Below, one piece after another: positions 48,690 through 60,168 of a stretch of DNA of 64,000 bases. Source of the stretch: Phaeosaccion multiseriatum (lineage: Eukaryota > Ochrophyta, other classes). The DNA is taken from assembly GCA_965112735.1 (NCBI GenBank), contig OZ218960.1, positions 2,356,001 to 2,420,000 of the forward strand, written 5' to 3'. How positions within the stretch are numbered: position 1 is the stretch's first letter; every line of letters starts with the position of its first letter. Below the pieces are notes generated by a model. The model worked only from the letters and a program-made list of their open reading frames with translations, ran no database searches and had not been told where the DNA came from. Made by a program: the position numbers and the translations under genes.

Positions 48690-50871
48690 GGATAGGGAGA
48701 GAGAAAGTCAGAGAGAGCGCGAGGAAGAGCGTGTGTGTGAGAGAGAAAGAGAGAGAGAAGAGAGAGAGAGAAGAGAGAGAGGGAGGGAGAGAGAGAGAAG
48801 AGAGTGAGAGAGAAAGAGAGAGAGGGAGAGACTCTTTTAATGCACCGGCGCCACACAGGCGCATCGCGTGATTACAGATGGGCAGGGCAGGCAGGGCAGT
48901 TGGTGATACAATCAGGGCACGCAGGGCCACTGAAGGCTGCTCCCCTCCTTTGCCATCTATGACTGAATCACCAACCTCCCAACCTCATGGCCGCCCCTCT
49001 CCATGACTGAATCACCAACCTCATGGCCCCTCCCTTGCTCTCAATGGACGCTGCCACGAACTCCACGAGGCTCTCTGCCATAGAGTCCGACAGCACCGAG
49101 TCAGTGCCGCCAGAGCCATTCGAGTCTTGCTGCCTCCTGGGGGGGGGGGGAGGGGGGCAGGAGAGGTGCATGAACATGCATGTGATGCAGGGGTGTATGG
49201 GTATACGTGGGAACATTGGCAGAGGAGAGGAGGGGGGGGGGGGAGGAGCAGAGCAGAGTTCAGCAGCGGTGTCGTTGCCGGAGGGGGGGGAAGGAGGAGA
49301 GGTAAGGACACGACAGCGACAGCGATACAACAGTGCGAGGACGGCACACTGTAAGGGGACTCACAACTGCTGTCCACTCCTACCAACGCAACACACACAT
49401 ACACACACATATATACACATATACACACACAAATACACACACACACATACACACACACACATACACACACATACACACACACATATACACACACATACAC
49501 ATACACACACACACATACACACACCAACCCATCCCCCCACGCACCCACACCCTGCGGTCCTCGCTGAGCAGCTGAGCTATAGATACGTCGCCCAGCCACC
49601 CACACACGCACCCACACCCATCCACCCACACCCTGCGGTCCTCGCTGAGCAGCTGAGCTATAGATACGTCGCCCAGCCACCCACACACGCACCCACACCC
49701 ATCCACCCACACACGCACCCACACCCATCCACCCACACCCGCCCCGCCCCACCCACTGACTTACTCACCCGCCCGGGTTCTCGCTAAGCAGCTGGTGTAG
49801 ATAGTCGTCCAGCCAGATGATGTCAAGGTCCCTGATGTGGGCAGAGGGGTCGGAGAGGGCCCTGTTGCACGAGTTCTTCATGCTGACCAGGCACACGCGC
49901 TTGCCCTTCTGCCGTGTGCGAGACATGGCCGGCATAAAGTCCTTGTCGCCTGGGGAGAGAGAGGTAGGGAGAGAGAGGAGAGTTGTCACAAGTGACTCAT
50001 CAGCCCTCCAACCCAAACCGGAAAGCTTACCTACCTACCGACACGGAGCCTGCTCCACCAACCAGCCTGCCCACACCCACCCACCCACCCACCCACCCAC
50101 CCACTCACCCACCCATCCACCCATCCACCCAACCCTCCCTGTTTTCTTCTCTTCTAACCTGTGATGAGGACAGCCATGTCATAAGCCTGCGGCACTGTGG
50201 AGTAGTGCAGCATGTCCACAGCCAAGGCGATATCAATGCACTTCTCCTGCAGTCCCACTGTCGTTGCGAGGTGCACGTCAAAGTTCTGATTCTGCATGGC
50301 GCGGAACATTTGGTGACGTACGCTTTCCGTGTGCGTGTCGGCACGGAGGGAGGAGAAGACGTTGGTGCGGACGACCTGGGGGTTAGGAGGGTGGGAGGGG
50401 GAGGGGAGGAGGAGGAGGAAGAAGAAGGAGAAGAAGAAGATGAAGAAGAAGAAGAAGAAGAAGAAGAAGAAGAAGAAGAAGAAGAAGAAGAAGAAGAAGA
50501 AGAAGAAGAAGAAGAAGAAGAAAAAGAAGGAGGAAGAGAAACGGGTGGGCTTAGTCGGAGTGAGAGGGAGGAAAAGAGGTGGTGGAGAGTGGAGGGTGGG
50601 GGGGGGGGTAGAGGGATCACCAACTTATCCACCTTAATAACTCTTTCCATACTAAGTCAGTCAGTCAGTCAGTAATCCATCCACTGCCACCCATCCACCC
50701 ACCCACCTCTACGAATCTATCCTGCTGCTGCTTGACAAGGAGCTGCTGCCTGACTGCCTCGGCAATGATGATGGGGAGCTTTTCCCACAGGACTGTGTAC
50801 TTCCGGTGCCATCTGTTGCCGAAACGCTTGGCGATAGGGCAGCGGTCCCCTCTGCCGAACATACTGAGGAG

Positions 50872-50909
<38 letters not shown>

Positions 50910-52194
50910 AGCGGAGAGAGGAGAGAGAGAGAGAGGAGAGAGAGGAGCGGAGAGAGAGAGAGAGAGAGGGAGAGAGAGAGGAGCGGAGAGAGAGAGAGAG
51001 GAGAGAGAGGAGCGGAGAGAGAGAGAGAGAGAGATGAGAGAGAGAGGGAGAGAGAGAGGAGCGGAGAGAGAGAGAGAGAGAGGGAGGAGCGGAGAGAGGA
51101 GAGAGAGAGAGAGGAGAGAGAGGAGCGGAGAGAGAGAGATGAGAGAGAGAGGGAGAGAGAGGAGCGGAGAGAGAGAGAGGAGAGAGAGGAGCGGAGAGAG
51201 AGAGAGAGATGAGAGAGAGAGGGAGAGAGAGAGGAGCGGAGAGAGAGAGAGGAGAGAGGAGCGGAGAGAGAGAGAGGAGAGAGAGAGGGAAAGGGAGAGA
51301 GAGAGAGGAGAGAGGGAGAGGGAGAGGGAGAGAGGGAGAGAGAGGAGAGAGAGGAGCGGAGAGAGAGAGGAGAGAGAGAGGGAAAGGGAGAGAGAGAGAG
51401 GAGAGAGGGAGAGGGAGAGGGAGAGGGAGAGAGGGAGAGAGAGAGAGGAGAGAGAGAGAGGGGGAGAGAGGAGAGAGAGTGCGAGAGAGAGGGAGAGAGA
51501 GGAGAGAGAGGGAGAGAGGGAGAGGAGAGGAGGAAGAGGAGGAGAGGGAGAGAGGGAGAGAGAGGGAGAGGGAGAGAGAGAGGAGAGAGGGAGAGAGAGA
51601 GGAGAGAGAGAGGAGAGAGGGGGGGAGAGAGGAGAGAGAGAGGAAGAGAGAGAGAGAGAGGGGGAGAGAGGAGAGAGAGAGAAGGAGAGAGAGAGAGGAG
51701 AGAGAGAGAGGGAGATGGAGAGAGGAGCGGAGAGAGAGAGGAGAGAGAGAGGGAGAGAGAGAGAGGAGAGAGAGAGAGGAGAGAGGGAGAGAGAGGAGAG
51801 AGAGGGGGAGAGAGGAGAGAGAGAGGGAGAGAGAGGAGAGAGAGGGAGAGGGCGAGAGAGAGGAGAGGAGGAAGAGAGAGAGAGGAGAGAGAGGGAGAGA
51901 GAATGAGAGAGCAAGGGGGGGGAGAAAAAGGAGAATGTGTGTGTGAGAACAAGAGAGGCAGCAAGGGATGGCAGCCCACAGCACAGCACAGCACAGCAGC
52001 CAATGGCAGTGGATGATGAGCTCGCTGGGGGGGGCGTGCCGGGGAGTGAAGTGGGTGTGGTGTGCTTGTGTGTGGTGGGCTGACAGGCTGACAGGCAGAC
52101 ACACTGCAGGCGGGGGGGGTGGCGAGGCAAGGCACGCACGGTCTCGTCCAGGCAGACGTCATCACAGCACAGAAACCCCATCCCATATGCCTCC

Positions 52195-52247
<53 letters not shown>

Positions 52248-53177
52248 GCCTGTCTGTGCCTTGTCGTGTGGCGGCTGTAGCCTCTCTGCTCGTCAAATAA
52301 GTCCGTAAGCGTCGCACCTCTCACTCAAACACACACACACACATCACTGCCATCCCACCCACCCACCCACACCCACCCACCCACCCACACCCACCCGCAC
52401 ACCACACCCACCTACACACCACACACATACACACACACACCTGTAGTAGAGCCACGTGCCGTCTATGAAGACCATGACCTTGAGGGGCCAGCCCTCGCGC
52501 TCCTGGTGATCCACATTCACCGGACTCCCTCCTGCCCCCGACGATGCCTGGGTGCTCCAACTCCGCCTCTGCGCGGGAAGGGCGCCATCATTCCCAGGTA
52601 GGATGCTCATATACCCTTCTCTCTGCATCATACGGCGACCGTAGCTACTAGCGCGGCTGTTCCCATCACTGGAGTAGTCGCCCTCGGCTTCGTAGCCATT
52701 ATTACTACTTAGAAGGGCCGTGTGGGAGAGCGCATTGTACGATTGGTCCGTGAAATGCTTTCCTATCGGCAACGACAACCCAGCGGCCGCTGTCCTACTT
52801 CCTGCCGGCCCTCCCCTTCCTCTCCTTCTCCTCATCGGGCTCTCGCTCGCCATGGCCCCCCTCACACAGCCCGTGGTGTATGGCGATGTAGATTGAAGTG
52901 CTTGCCCTCTTGGTTGCCCTCGCTTCCAGCCCGAGCCGTCTTTCCCGGGCTTTGGCCCTCTTCCAGCCAAGCATGCCCACCGAGCTGCAGGCGTGGAGTG
53001 TGGCTTCACGGTCACCCAGCCCACCGCTCTCCCCAGAGACATGGAAATCACATACACCATGGACACTCGCCTCTGGAGGAGCGAGAAGGATGGCTGAGCT
53101 CCAGACCTGCTGCTGCTCTTTCTCGTAGTCCTGCAACTTCTGCTGCTGCTTCTACCGTTCTCCGCGCAGCAACACAT
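45490..53177 (-). CDS. NYN-domain (LabA/MARF1-like) putative RNase with SAP and LOTUS-like domains, 11 exons
   Basis: Exons in transcript order: 52441-53177, 50707-50863, 50159-50375, 49769-49949, 49020-49136, 48502-48633, 47573-47822, 47140-47247, 46532-46797, 45945-46008, 45490-45645. All are phase-consistent; 794 residues. After a basic, disordered first 230 residues comes the NYN core: VMVFIDGTWLYY with an S added across the junction, CPIAKRFGNRW, VVRTNVFSSLRAD, and VLITGDKDFMPAMSR (acidic metal-site residues). Then come a KPGEYEFLVLLSDD segment, a SAP helix pair (VSLKELLKAEGLPVTGKKG), an acidic linker, and a C-terminal stretch (SSRDVGRFLANR, then LKKHFGGLNLFMQ) that resembles the OST-HTH/LOTUS winged helix often paired with NYN. 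The likely role is RNA binding or cleavage. The acceptor of the ninth exon lies in a CAG run, so its start is uncertain by a few codons. Confidence 0.85.
48030..48362 (-). repeat. (GTGA)n array in NYN-protein intron 6
   Basis: About 330 bp of GTGA/GTGG/ATGA tetranucleotides on the plus strand (TCAC in the gene sense) within the intron between 47822 and 48502. Confidence 0.9.
49551..49735 (-). repeat. two 81-bp tandem copies of the 3' end of NYN-protein exon 4
   Basis: CCTGCGGTCCTCGCTGAGCA recurs at 49551 and 49632 (period 81 bp). Each copy resembles the exon edge at about 49769-49815 (CTCGCTAAGCAGCTG...GTCGTCCAGCC on the plus strand). In the gene frame the copies read LGDVSIAQLLSEDRR against the exon's LDDYLHQLLSENPGG. 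They lie just downstream of the functional donor. Confidence 0.85.
50398..50535 (-). repeat. (AAG)n trinucleotide array in NYN-protein intron 2
   Basis: About 90 bp of perfect AAG (CTT in the gene sense) with flanking GGA units. It supplies a long pyrimidine tract upstream of the exon 3 acceptor at 50376. Confidence 0.92.
50875..51910 (-). repeat. 1-kb (GA)n/(GGAGCGGAGAGA) array in NYN-protein intron 1
   Basis: Purine-only on the plus strand, with recurrent GAGGAGCGGAGAGAG units. It reads as CT-rich in the gene sense and abuts the exon 2 acceptor at 50864. Arg/Glu and Ser/Leu open frames of 250-530 codons across it are artefacts. Confidence 0.93.
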
Positions 53178-53363
53178 GCGTACCCCCCCTTCCTATCCCA
53201 CTATTCGCCCACTCACTGCTCTTTATGAAGCCCCTCTTCCGGATCTTCCGTCTTCGACTCCTGGCCCAAGATGAAGCAATAATCGAGCCTCGCAGCCGCT
53301 GGTTCCCTTCTTCACCAGGAAGTAGTGAAGCGCGACAAATAGCTACAGCTCAGAGAGGCTCAG
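53178..53363. promoter_or_regulatory. 186-bp divergent promoter
   Basis: Separates the start codons of the NYN protein (-) and the plastid DUF3727-like protein (+). It is unique sequence with no clear TATA box. Shared bidirectional control is inferred from the spacing alone. Confidence 0.5.
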
Positions 53364-55473
53364 ATGAAGAGGCATCACCAGACTCACGTATGTGAGGCCG
53401 CGCGGCTCAGTCGCGCAGTGGGGGCGGCACTGCTGCTCCTGGGGAGCTTGACAGACCTGCCGAGGGAGACTTCAGCTTTTGTGTCACTCCAAGCGTGCAG
53501 TAGCAGCGCCTTTGCACCTGCGCCCATGTCCACGAGGTGCGGCAGCAGGGGGGTGGTGGAGGGCAGTCAGCGCAGCTATGCACAGGGAAGGAGGGCAGGT
53601 AGGGGAGAGCTGAACAACAGACCACACACTCGTTTGATGGCAGGGAGAGGAGGGGGAGGGCGGGGCCAAGGAGGACGCGGGGGGGGGAGAGGAGGAGGCG
53701 GAGGAGGCGGAGGAGGAGGTGGAGGAGGGGCGGGGGGCGGGTTTAGCAAGGGGAAGGGAGGGCCGCCGGCACAGAAGGTCCAGCAGGAGTTCAAGCTTGA
53801 CACTGAGACCAAGCCCAGGCCAAGCACCCCCTTCACGGCTGCTGCAGCGGCCAATGCGGCAGCGCCCATGGATCGGGAGACTTTGCTGCAACAGCCTATA
53901 TCAGTGGAGGATGTGCCCGAGGGAAAAGAGGGCCAGGTGATCATCCTCAGAGACGTGGACACCCATCGGTGAGTGCAGTCAGTGTGGATGTGTATGGCCG
54001 CGTCAAGGCCCCCACGTCAACCGCTGCAAGTGCACCCCCAAACCTTGTCGTCTCACCCCTCCCTCCCACCCCGATGTCCTCACCTAACCCCTTCCTCACG
54101 TCCTCCTCACCTCAACCCTATACGATATACCTCACGCCCTCATCATCTCACCCCGCCATCCTCCCCACCTCCCCACCTGCCCTACTCGTGCGACATCACT
54201 CCCTCCCTCCCTCCCTCCCTTCCCCCCCTCACACTCTACAACAGCGCGGTGGAGTGCTACCCTAACGTGTACTTCAACATCCAAGGGGAGCGCTTCGTCA
54301 TGGCCTCTCCCTGCGATTGGTGCGTGTCTATCGGCAAGACGCTGCCCGACGGCAAGCTCGAGCACATCTCTGTAGAAGACCCTCTCATGGACGAGCTCTA
54401 CCTTAGCATTTCGGTACGTGCGTGTGTGTGAGTGTGTGAGTGTGTGAGTATTCTTGTGTGTTGCGTGTCTTGTCTCTTCTGGCTCCCTGAGTGTCAGCAC
54501 AACCATGGTAACCCATCCATCCCCCTCTAAAAAGCTTCAAACAACCCCTCCCCTCCTCCTCCTCCTCCTCCTCCTCCCTCCCCTCCCCTCTTGTCTCTGC
54601 TGTCCTTCCTCAGAACCTTCTGGAAGAGGACGACATTCACCTCTTTCGCACACCCGTGGCCTTGACGCTGCAGGGAGAGTTCATGGAAGACGATGAGGAG
54701 GAGGAGGAAGAAGAGGAGGAAGAGGAGGAAGAGGAGGGAGACGGTGTACCGGACTATACGGTCATTGGTCATGACAAGAAGATCCCCGGCAAGAACTACG
54801 ACAAGGACCCCAACGACTCGGAGGAAGAGTGGAATGAGGAGGAGTGGGTGCTCGACGACGAGTATACAGACATTGACGAAGAGGTACGTGATGGACGTTA
54901 CGGACGTTACGGACGTTACGAACGACTGATTCATGGGCGATCTGGCTACCCATCTACCTCTCTACCTCCCGACATACGTACCTATACGTACGTATCTGCC
55001 TTCCCATCTCCCTACCCTCTCTACCTCCTTACCTATCCATCTGCTCCCCTTTGCGTCACCCGCGGAACCTCACCGTACATTCCGCGGTGGGAGTGAGTAA
55101 TTGTTGGATTTGGATGGGCTTGGGAGCCTAATCGGTAGCGTATCGATCTTGCCCGTCCGTCTTTGTTGTATCTTGTGTTTGTGCTGTTGTGGTGTTGTTA
55201 TGGCGTTGTTAGGGCGTGGAGCTCATCGCCTCGTTTTGGTTCAACGAGACGGAGTTCTCTCTCGTCAAGCACATGCGTCCCATTCTGCTCGTGGCCAAGA
55301 CCACGGAGGAGGAGTCGCGCTTCGAACTCGTGACGGAGGAGGAGAGCGCTTACGTCATGCCCATCTTGGAGCATGTGCTGACCGAAGGGGCGGGGCTGGA
55401 GGAAGAGGACGGGAAGCTTGGGGCCATGATGCAGGAAGAGCTAGCCAAGGCTGCGGCGGGGGGCAAGGCGTGA
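53364..55473 (+). CDS. plastid-targeted DUF3727-like protein, 4 exons
   Basis: Exons 53364-53968, 54245-54413, 54614-54883 and 55213-55473 give 434 residues in phase. The N-terminus has a hydrophobic signal (AVGAALLLLGSL) followed by ETSAFVS, matching the ASAFAP-type cleavage motif with Phe at +1 of stramenopile plastid preproteins, so import across the secondary plastid is inferred. A disordered Gly/Arg-rich region (about 95-130) follows. The folded part starts near residue 200 (YPNVYFNIQGERFVMASPCD) and resembles the DUF3727 family of cyanobacterial and plastid proteins. An acidic run of about 16 Glu/Asp and a third segment (IASFWFNETEFSLVK, LVAKTTEEES) end the protein. Its molecular function is not known to me. 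Confidence 0.8.
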
Positions 55474-55806
55474 GAGAGGGAGGGAGGGAGGGAGGGAGGG
55501 AGTGAGGAAGTGACTGGTATGGATCTGTGAGTGAGTGAGTGAGTGAGCGAGTGAGCGAGTGGTTGGAGGTTTGGTTGATGGACACCTCGCTCGACGCCCC
55601 TGCTCAGATGCTGCAGTCTTGTGTACGTGGGCACGGCCTGTCCCGGGAGGCAAACGACCCCTTGGGGTGCAACCCTAGGGTGTACTTGCTGGAGGAGGAG
55701 GAGGAGGAGGAGAACGCAAGGGCTGGGCGGGGAGGCAAGAGAGAGAGAGAGAGAGCCGTCCTTTGGAGAGTACGCCACCTCGTTGTTCGTAGTGTGAATA
55801 CAAAAG

Positions 55807-55844
<38 letters not shown>

Positions 55845-56080
55845 TTTTCTCTGCACGACAGTGCTCATTTCACACAGTCTCTGTGGATCGATTTACAACA
55901 CTCTATTATTAATGTCTGTTTGTTGTTTCGGTGATGAGGAAGGTGTGAGATGTTCATGTTCGTATACCCCTTTCGTACTACTACGAAGTACTACTTACTG
56001 ATTATTGGCGGCCTTTCCATACCACACCACACCACACTCTTCCCTTACATGAGGGGCTGGGAGGGCACAGGGAAGGGCTA
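55474..56080. other. convergent intergenic region
   Basis: 607 bp between the stop codons of the DUF3727-like gene (+) and MED7 (-). It contains short GTGA and CT arrays (about 55535-55560, 55810-55842). No gene was recognised. Confidence 0.6.
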
Positions 56081-56416
56081 TCAACAGGACATTGCCTGCA
56101 GCAGCGTCTCATTCCCCTGGTCAGTCCCTGTCCCCTTCCGTCCCTCCCCTCCCTCTCCCTCCTCTCCCTTCCTTGCCACCCCGAGTGCCTCCAGCGACGC
56201 ATCGAGGTCACTCTCCGACGACGAAAGCTGCGCCTTGGCTTGCTCCACCGCCTCTGTGAGGGCTGTGAGCTGCTGTCGGAGGCCCTCTCCCTGCTGCTCG
56301 AGCTTGCGTATTAACACCTCCCGGGCCTGCGGATGGCAGTGGATGGAGGGATGGAGGCGGTGGGGTGGTGGGCAGAGTGAGGCTCGGAGGCGGCGACGGT
56401 CTTGGCAGGGCTCGGG

Positions 56417-56450
<34 letters not shown>

Positions 56451-57324
56451 GAGGGAGAGAGAGGGAGAGAGAGAGGAGAGAGAGAGAGGGAGAGAGAAAG
56501 AGAGAGAGAGAGAGAGCATGAGAGAGAGAGAGGGAGAGAGAGAGAGAGAGAGAGGGAGGCAGGGAGGGAGGGAGGGGCACTTGCCTGGTGCGAGCGGTAC
56601 TCGTTTAGGGCGTTGTGGAAGTTGAGGAACAGCTGCTCCATGTCGGCCATCTTCCTCCTGTGCGCACCAGAGAGAGAGAGGGGGGGGGGGGGGGATGTCA
56701 GCAGCAGGGGAGAAGGGTAGGCATGCTATATATATGTATATATATATGGGTGCTTGTAACTCACCTGTGCAACGCCGGATAGCGCACCAACACGTCTAGC
56801 AGCTGCGTAAAGTTCTGCATGATGGCGTCCAGTAGCCTCCTCAATATGACCGCGTAGCTTACCTCTGTCCCACTCCCATGCCCCATGCTGCTGCCCTCAC
56901 TGGGTGCGGCTTGCTGGCTTCCTACTTGCCCCTCCTCCTCCTCTCCTGCTTCGCCTGCCTCTGCTGAAGCCCCTCCCCGCGAGCCCTCGTCCGCCTTGCC
57001 GCCCTCTCCTCCTTTGTAAAGGAGTTTTTCTGGCGGTAACAGGTTCTCGGTCACGATTTTCCCCTCTGCGTGCGTGAAAGTCACCCCGAACACGCTGTAC
57101 GCGTCTCCCACGGCTGGAAGAGGGGGAGGAGTGAGGGGAAAGCCTGTCGCATTGGCACCATCACCACGTGCGTGATCTTCTCCCTCTCCCTCCCCTCCTT
57201 CCACCCCTGCCCTCTCCGCGTGTGCTCCCGCTGCGCCCTTCCCCTCTTTCCCAAAGAGTTTGTAATAGTGAGGAGGGGCAGGGAGGGCACTGACAATAGT
57301 GGCAGCATCATCTGCCCCAGACAT
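56081..57324 (-). CDS. MED7: Mediator complex subunit 7, 3 exons
   Basis: Subunit of the Mediator middle module that bridges transcription factors and RNA polymerase II. Exons in transcript order: 56765-57324, 56585-56657, 56081-56326; 292 residues. Family hallmarks are VSALPAPPHYYKLF near the N-terminus, a PPP segment before YSVFGVTFT, the helix LLDAIMQNFTQLLDVLVRYP, then MADMEQLFLNFHNALNEYRSHQ joined to AREVLIRKLEQQ, which rebuilds the conserved NEYRPHQARE motif. The second intron starts with GC (CAG/GCAAGT); a GT alternative four bases downstream would break the frame. Residues 30-60 and 100-150 are low-complexity Glu/Gly insertions that make the protein longer than the animal form (about 230). 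The C-terminus is coiled coil. High confidence. Confidence 0.92.
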
Positions 57325-57739
57325 GGTACGCCCTCCGATCCGCCTCTCTCTCCCCCCCCCCCCTCCCCCCCTTCTATCTACGAGAGTGGCTCCTTGCTCA
57401 TCTCTCCCTGCCTCTCTCTCCCTCTCTCTGTGCGTGTGTGTGTGTCTATGTTTTTGTTTGTCTCCCTCTGTCTGTCTTATCTGTCTCTCTCCTCTTTGTC
57501 TCTCTCTCTCACTCTCTCTCTCCCTCTCTCTCACTCACTCCCTCTCTCTCGCTTCCTCGCTCGCTCCCTCTCGCCCCCCCTCGATGTCACCCTCTATCTC
57601 TCTTTGGGTGTGGAGGATTTAGGTGGGGGGGCCGGCCCAAAGGATTCGTTAGCTTACTACGATCACACGATCTGATCGGGGCGGTGAACCTCCTTCTCCC
57701 CCCACCTCGTCTGCAGTACAAAGATGGGCTGATCCGTGG
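57325..57739. promoter_or_regulatory. divergent promoter region, MED7 / protein kinase
   Basis: 415 bp between head-to-head starts. About 220 bp (57340-57560) is CT-rich tract with a C-homopolymer. The remainder next to the kinase gene is unique sequence. Function is inferred from position. Confidence 0.45.
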
Positions 57740-58986
57740 ATGACAGAAGCGGACCATGCCTCCCGCTGCCTTCCTTTTCTGTGCAGAGGCAGCAGCCGCC
57801 GCAGCATGGCATGGAAAGAGAAGGCCATCGCGGCGCTCGAGATTGAGAAGAGCCAGCGCACCGTAGACAAGGGGTCCCCTCCTTCCCCAGCACCCTTTCA
57901 CTTCGCCAGTGGATGGGAAAGCCAGTACATCGCATCGAAGCATACGAAGAAGGACAGGGGGGGAGCGCAGGGAGCCTTTGGGACTGTGAAATCTGTCCAG
58001 CGCAAGCAGGATCCTGCTGGAGACGGGGCAAAGGGGGAGGGACCGATGTTTGCGTTGAAGACCATCGCTCTGGGCCCCATCACCGATGAAAAGGTGTTTC
58101 ACGTGACGCTGAGAGAGGTACGGCGACCAGCCTGAAACCTTCCTTGATTCCCTCACGGCAGGCACAACATGCACCCTGAGAAGGGGGGGGGGGGGGGGGG
58201 CGAGAAGAAAACCTGCTTACTGTGCCTGCTGCGCTGCTACTGCTGCTACTGTAGGCCAGCATCATGGAGGAGCTCGGCCACCCGAATATCGCCCGCCTGA
58301 AGGAGGTATTCGTATCGACGAGGTACGCACTGCTTTGCCAAGGGAGCGAAGTGCCAATTGTGCATCCCCTGGTCCTCTTGGCGCTCGGTCCCCAGCCATA
58401 CCCACCTACGTCCTCCTTTCCCCTCCGCCTCCATCTGTAGGCGGCTCGACTTGATTATGGAATGGTGTGGGGGAGGCTCTGTCAAGGCTCTCTACTCCCC
58501 CTCTCCGCGCGGTGGGGGGCACAAGCGCGCCTCAGAGGCCTGTGCACAGCACATTGTCAAGCAAGTGGCCGCGGCCCTCAAGCACTGCCATGACAGGGGC
58601 ATCGCGGTAAGGAGTGGAGGGCATCAATATTATCATCATATGGAGGGGCGTGCCGTGCTGGACGCCAAGACGGAGTGGAGGGAGGGCATCAAAGGGAGTG
58701 GAGGCACGCCCTTCCTCAGCAGGCAGGCAGGCAGGCAGGCAGGCTGGCAGGCGGTCAGACACGCAGGGAGAGAGACAGACAGACAATGACAGACAGACAG
58801 ACAGACCCCCTGTACGGTCAGCCAGAGTTTGAAAATGGGGCGGGAGCGTCCCGCGGGGTGGGGAAAGGGAAGCATGCAGAACAAGTCCGTGGTGTCTTCC
58901 TTCCTTCCTGCCTCTTCGTTTCACTCGCTCTTCCTACGTGACGCACCCACCGACGTGCTTCACTGTTGTTTCTCTTCTGTTGTTGT

Positions 58987-59032
<46 letters not shown>

Positions 59033-59859
59033 CGTTGTTGTTGTTGTTATTGTTGTTGTTTTTGGTGTTGGTTTGTTGTGTCTGTGCCTATGCTGGCGAC
59101 GGCGATGTCGTAGCACCGGGATGTGAAGCTCGCCAACTTGATGTTCGCCACAGGGGCGTCAGGAGAGCAAGAGCAGCAGCAGGTCAGGAGGAGGCGGCGA
59201 CGCCTGTGCTGACACACTCAAACAACAGAGAGGGAAAAGAGGGGGAGGGAGAGGACATGAGAGAGGAGGAGGAGAAGATGGAAAGGAGTTAGAGGGGAAG
59301 GGAGGGAGAGTGGGAGGGACGAGGGACGAGGGACGAGAGACCAAGAGCGCGGGAGAGGGAAAGAAGAGACAGAGGGAGATGCGACCCTTTACCCGCGCGA
59401 CTCAACCCGCCCCCCTCCCTCCCTCCCTCCCTCCCTCCCTCCCTCCCTCCCTCCCTCCCTCCCTCCTTCCCTCCCTCCTTCCCTCCCTCCCTCCCTCCCT
59501 CCCTCCCTCCTTCCTTATCCACTGCCATCCCTCCCCCACACCCACGAAAAGGGTTGTTCCGTGGTGAAGCTCGTTGACTTCGGCACGAGCACTCGCTTCC
59601 ACCCCGGGGAGGTGAGTCGTGACGTCATGGGAACAGTGCCCTATGTGGCGCCGGAGGTCATCACCAGCCGCCAGCACCGCCCACCAGAGGTGGACATTTG
59701 TAAGTCTGCGTTTGAGCTTGAGCGTGTAAATGCCCCTGGTGCAGAGAAGAGAAGCTGTGGTGCTGCGGTGTGTGTGTGTGTGTGTGTGTCTGTGTTTTGG
59801 TGTGTGTGTGCCTGTGTGTGTCTGTGTGTGTGTGTGTCTGTGTGTGTCTGTGTGTGTGT

Positions 59860-59896
<37 letters not shown>

Positions 59897-59933
59897 TGAG
59901 TGTGTTTGTGTGTGTGTATGTATGTGTGTGTGT

Positions 59934-59972
<39 letters not shown>

Positions 59973-59994
59973 TGAGTGTGTTTGTGTGTGTGTA

Positions 59995-60027
<33 letters not shown>

Positions 60028-60106
60028 CTGTGTGTGTGTGTGTGTCTGTGTGTGTGTGTATGTGTGTGTGTGTGTGTGTGCGCGTGAGTGTGTTTGTGTG
60101 TGTGTA

Positions 60107-60168
<62 letters not shown>

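Noticed and set aside
50665-52324. Ser/Leu-rich frames of 479-535 codons (-) and Arg/Glu-rich frame of 366 codons (+)
   Set aside because: Translation of a (GA)n array; the real NYN exon 2 (50707-50863) is only a small part of it.
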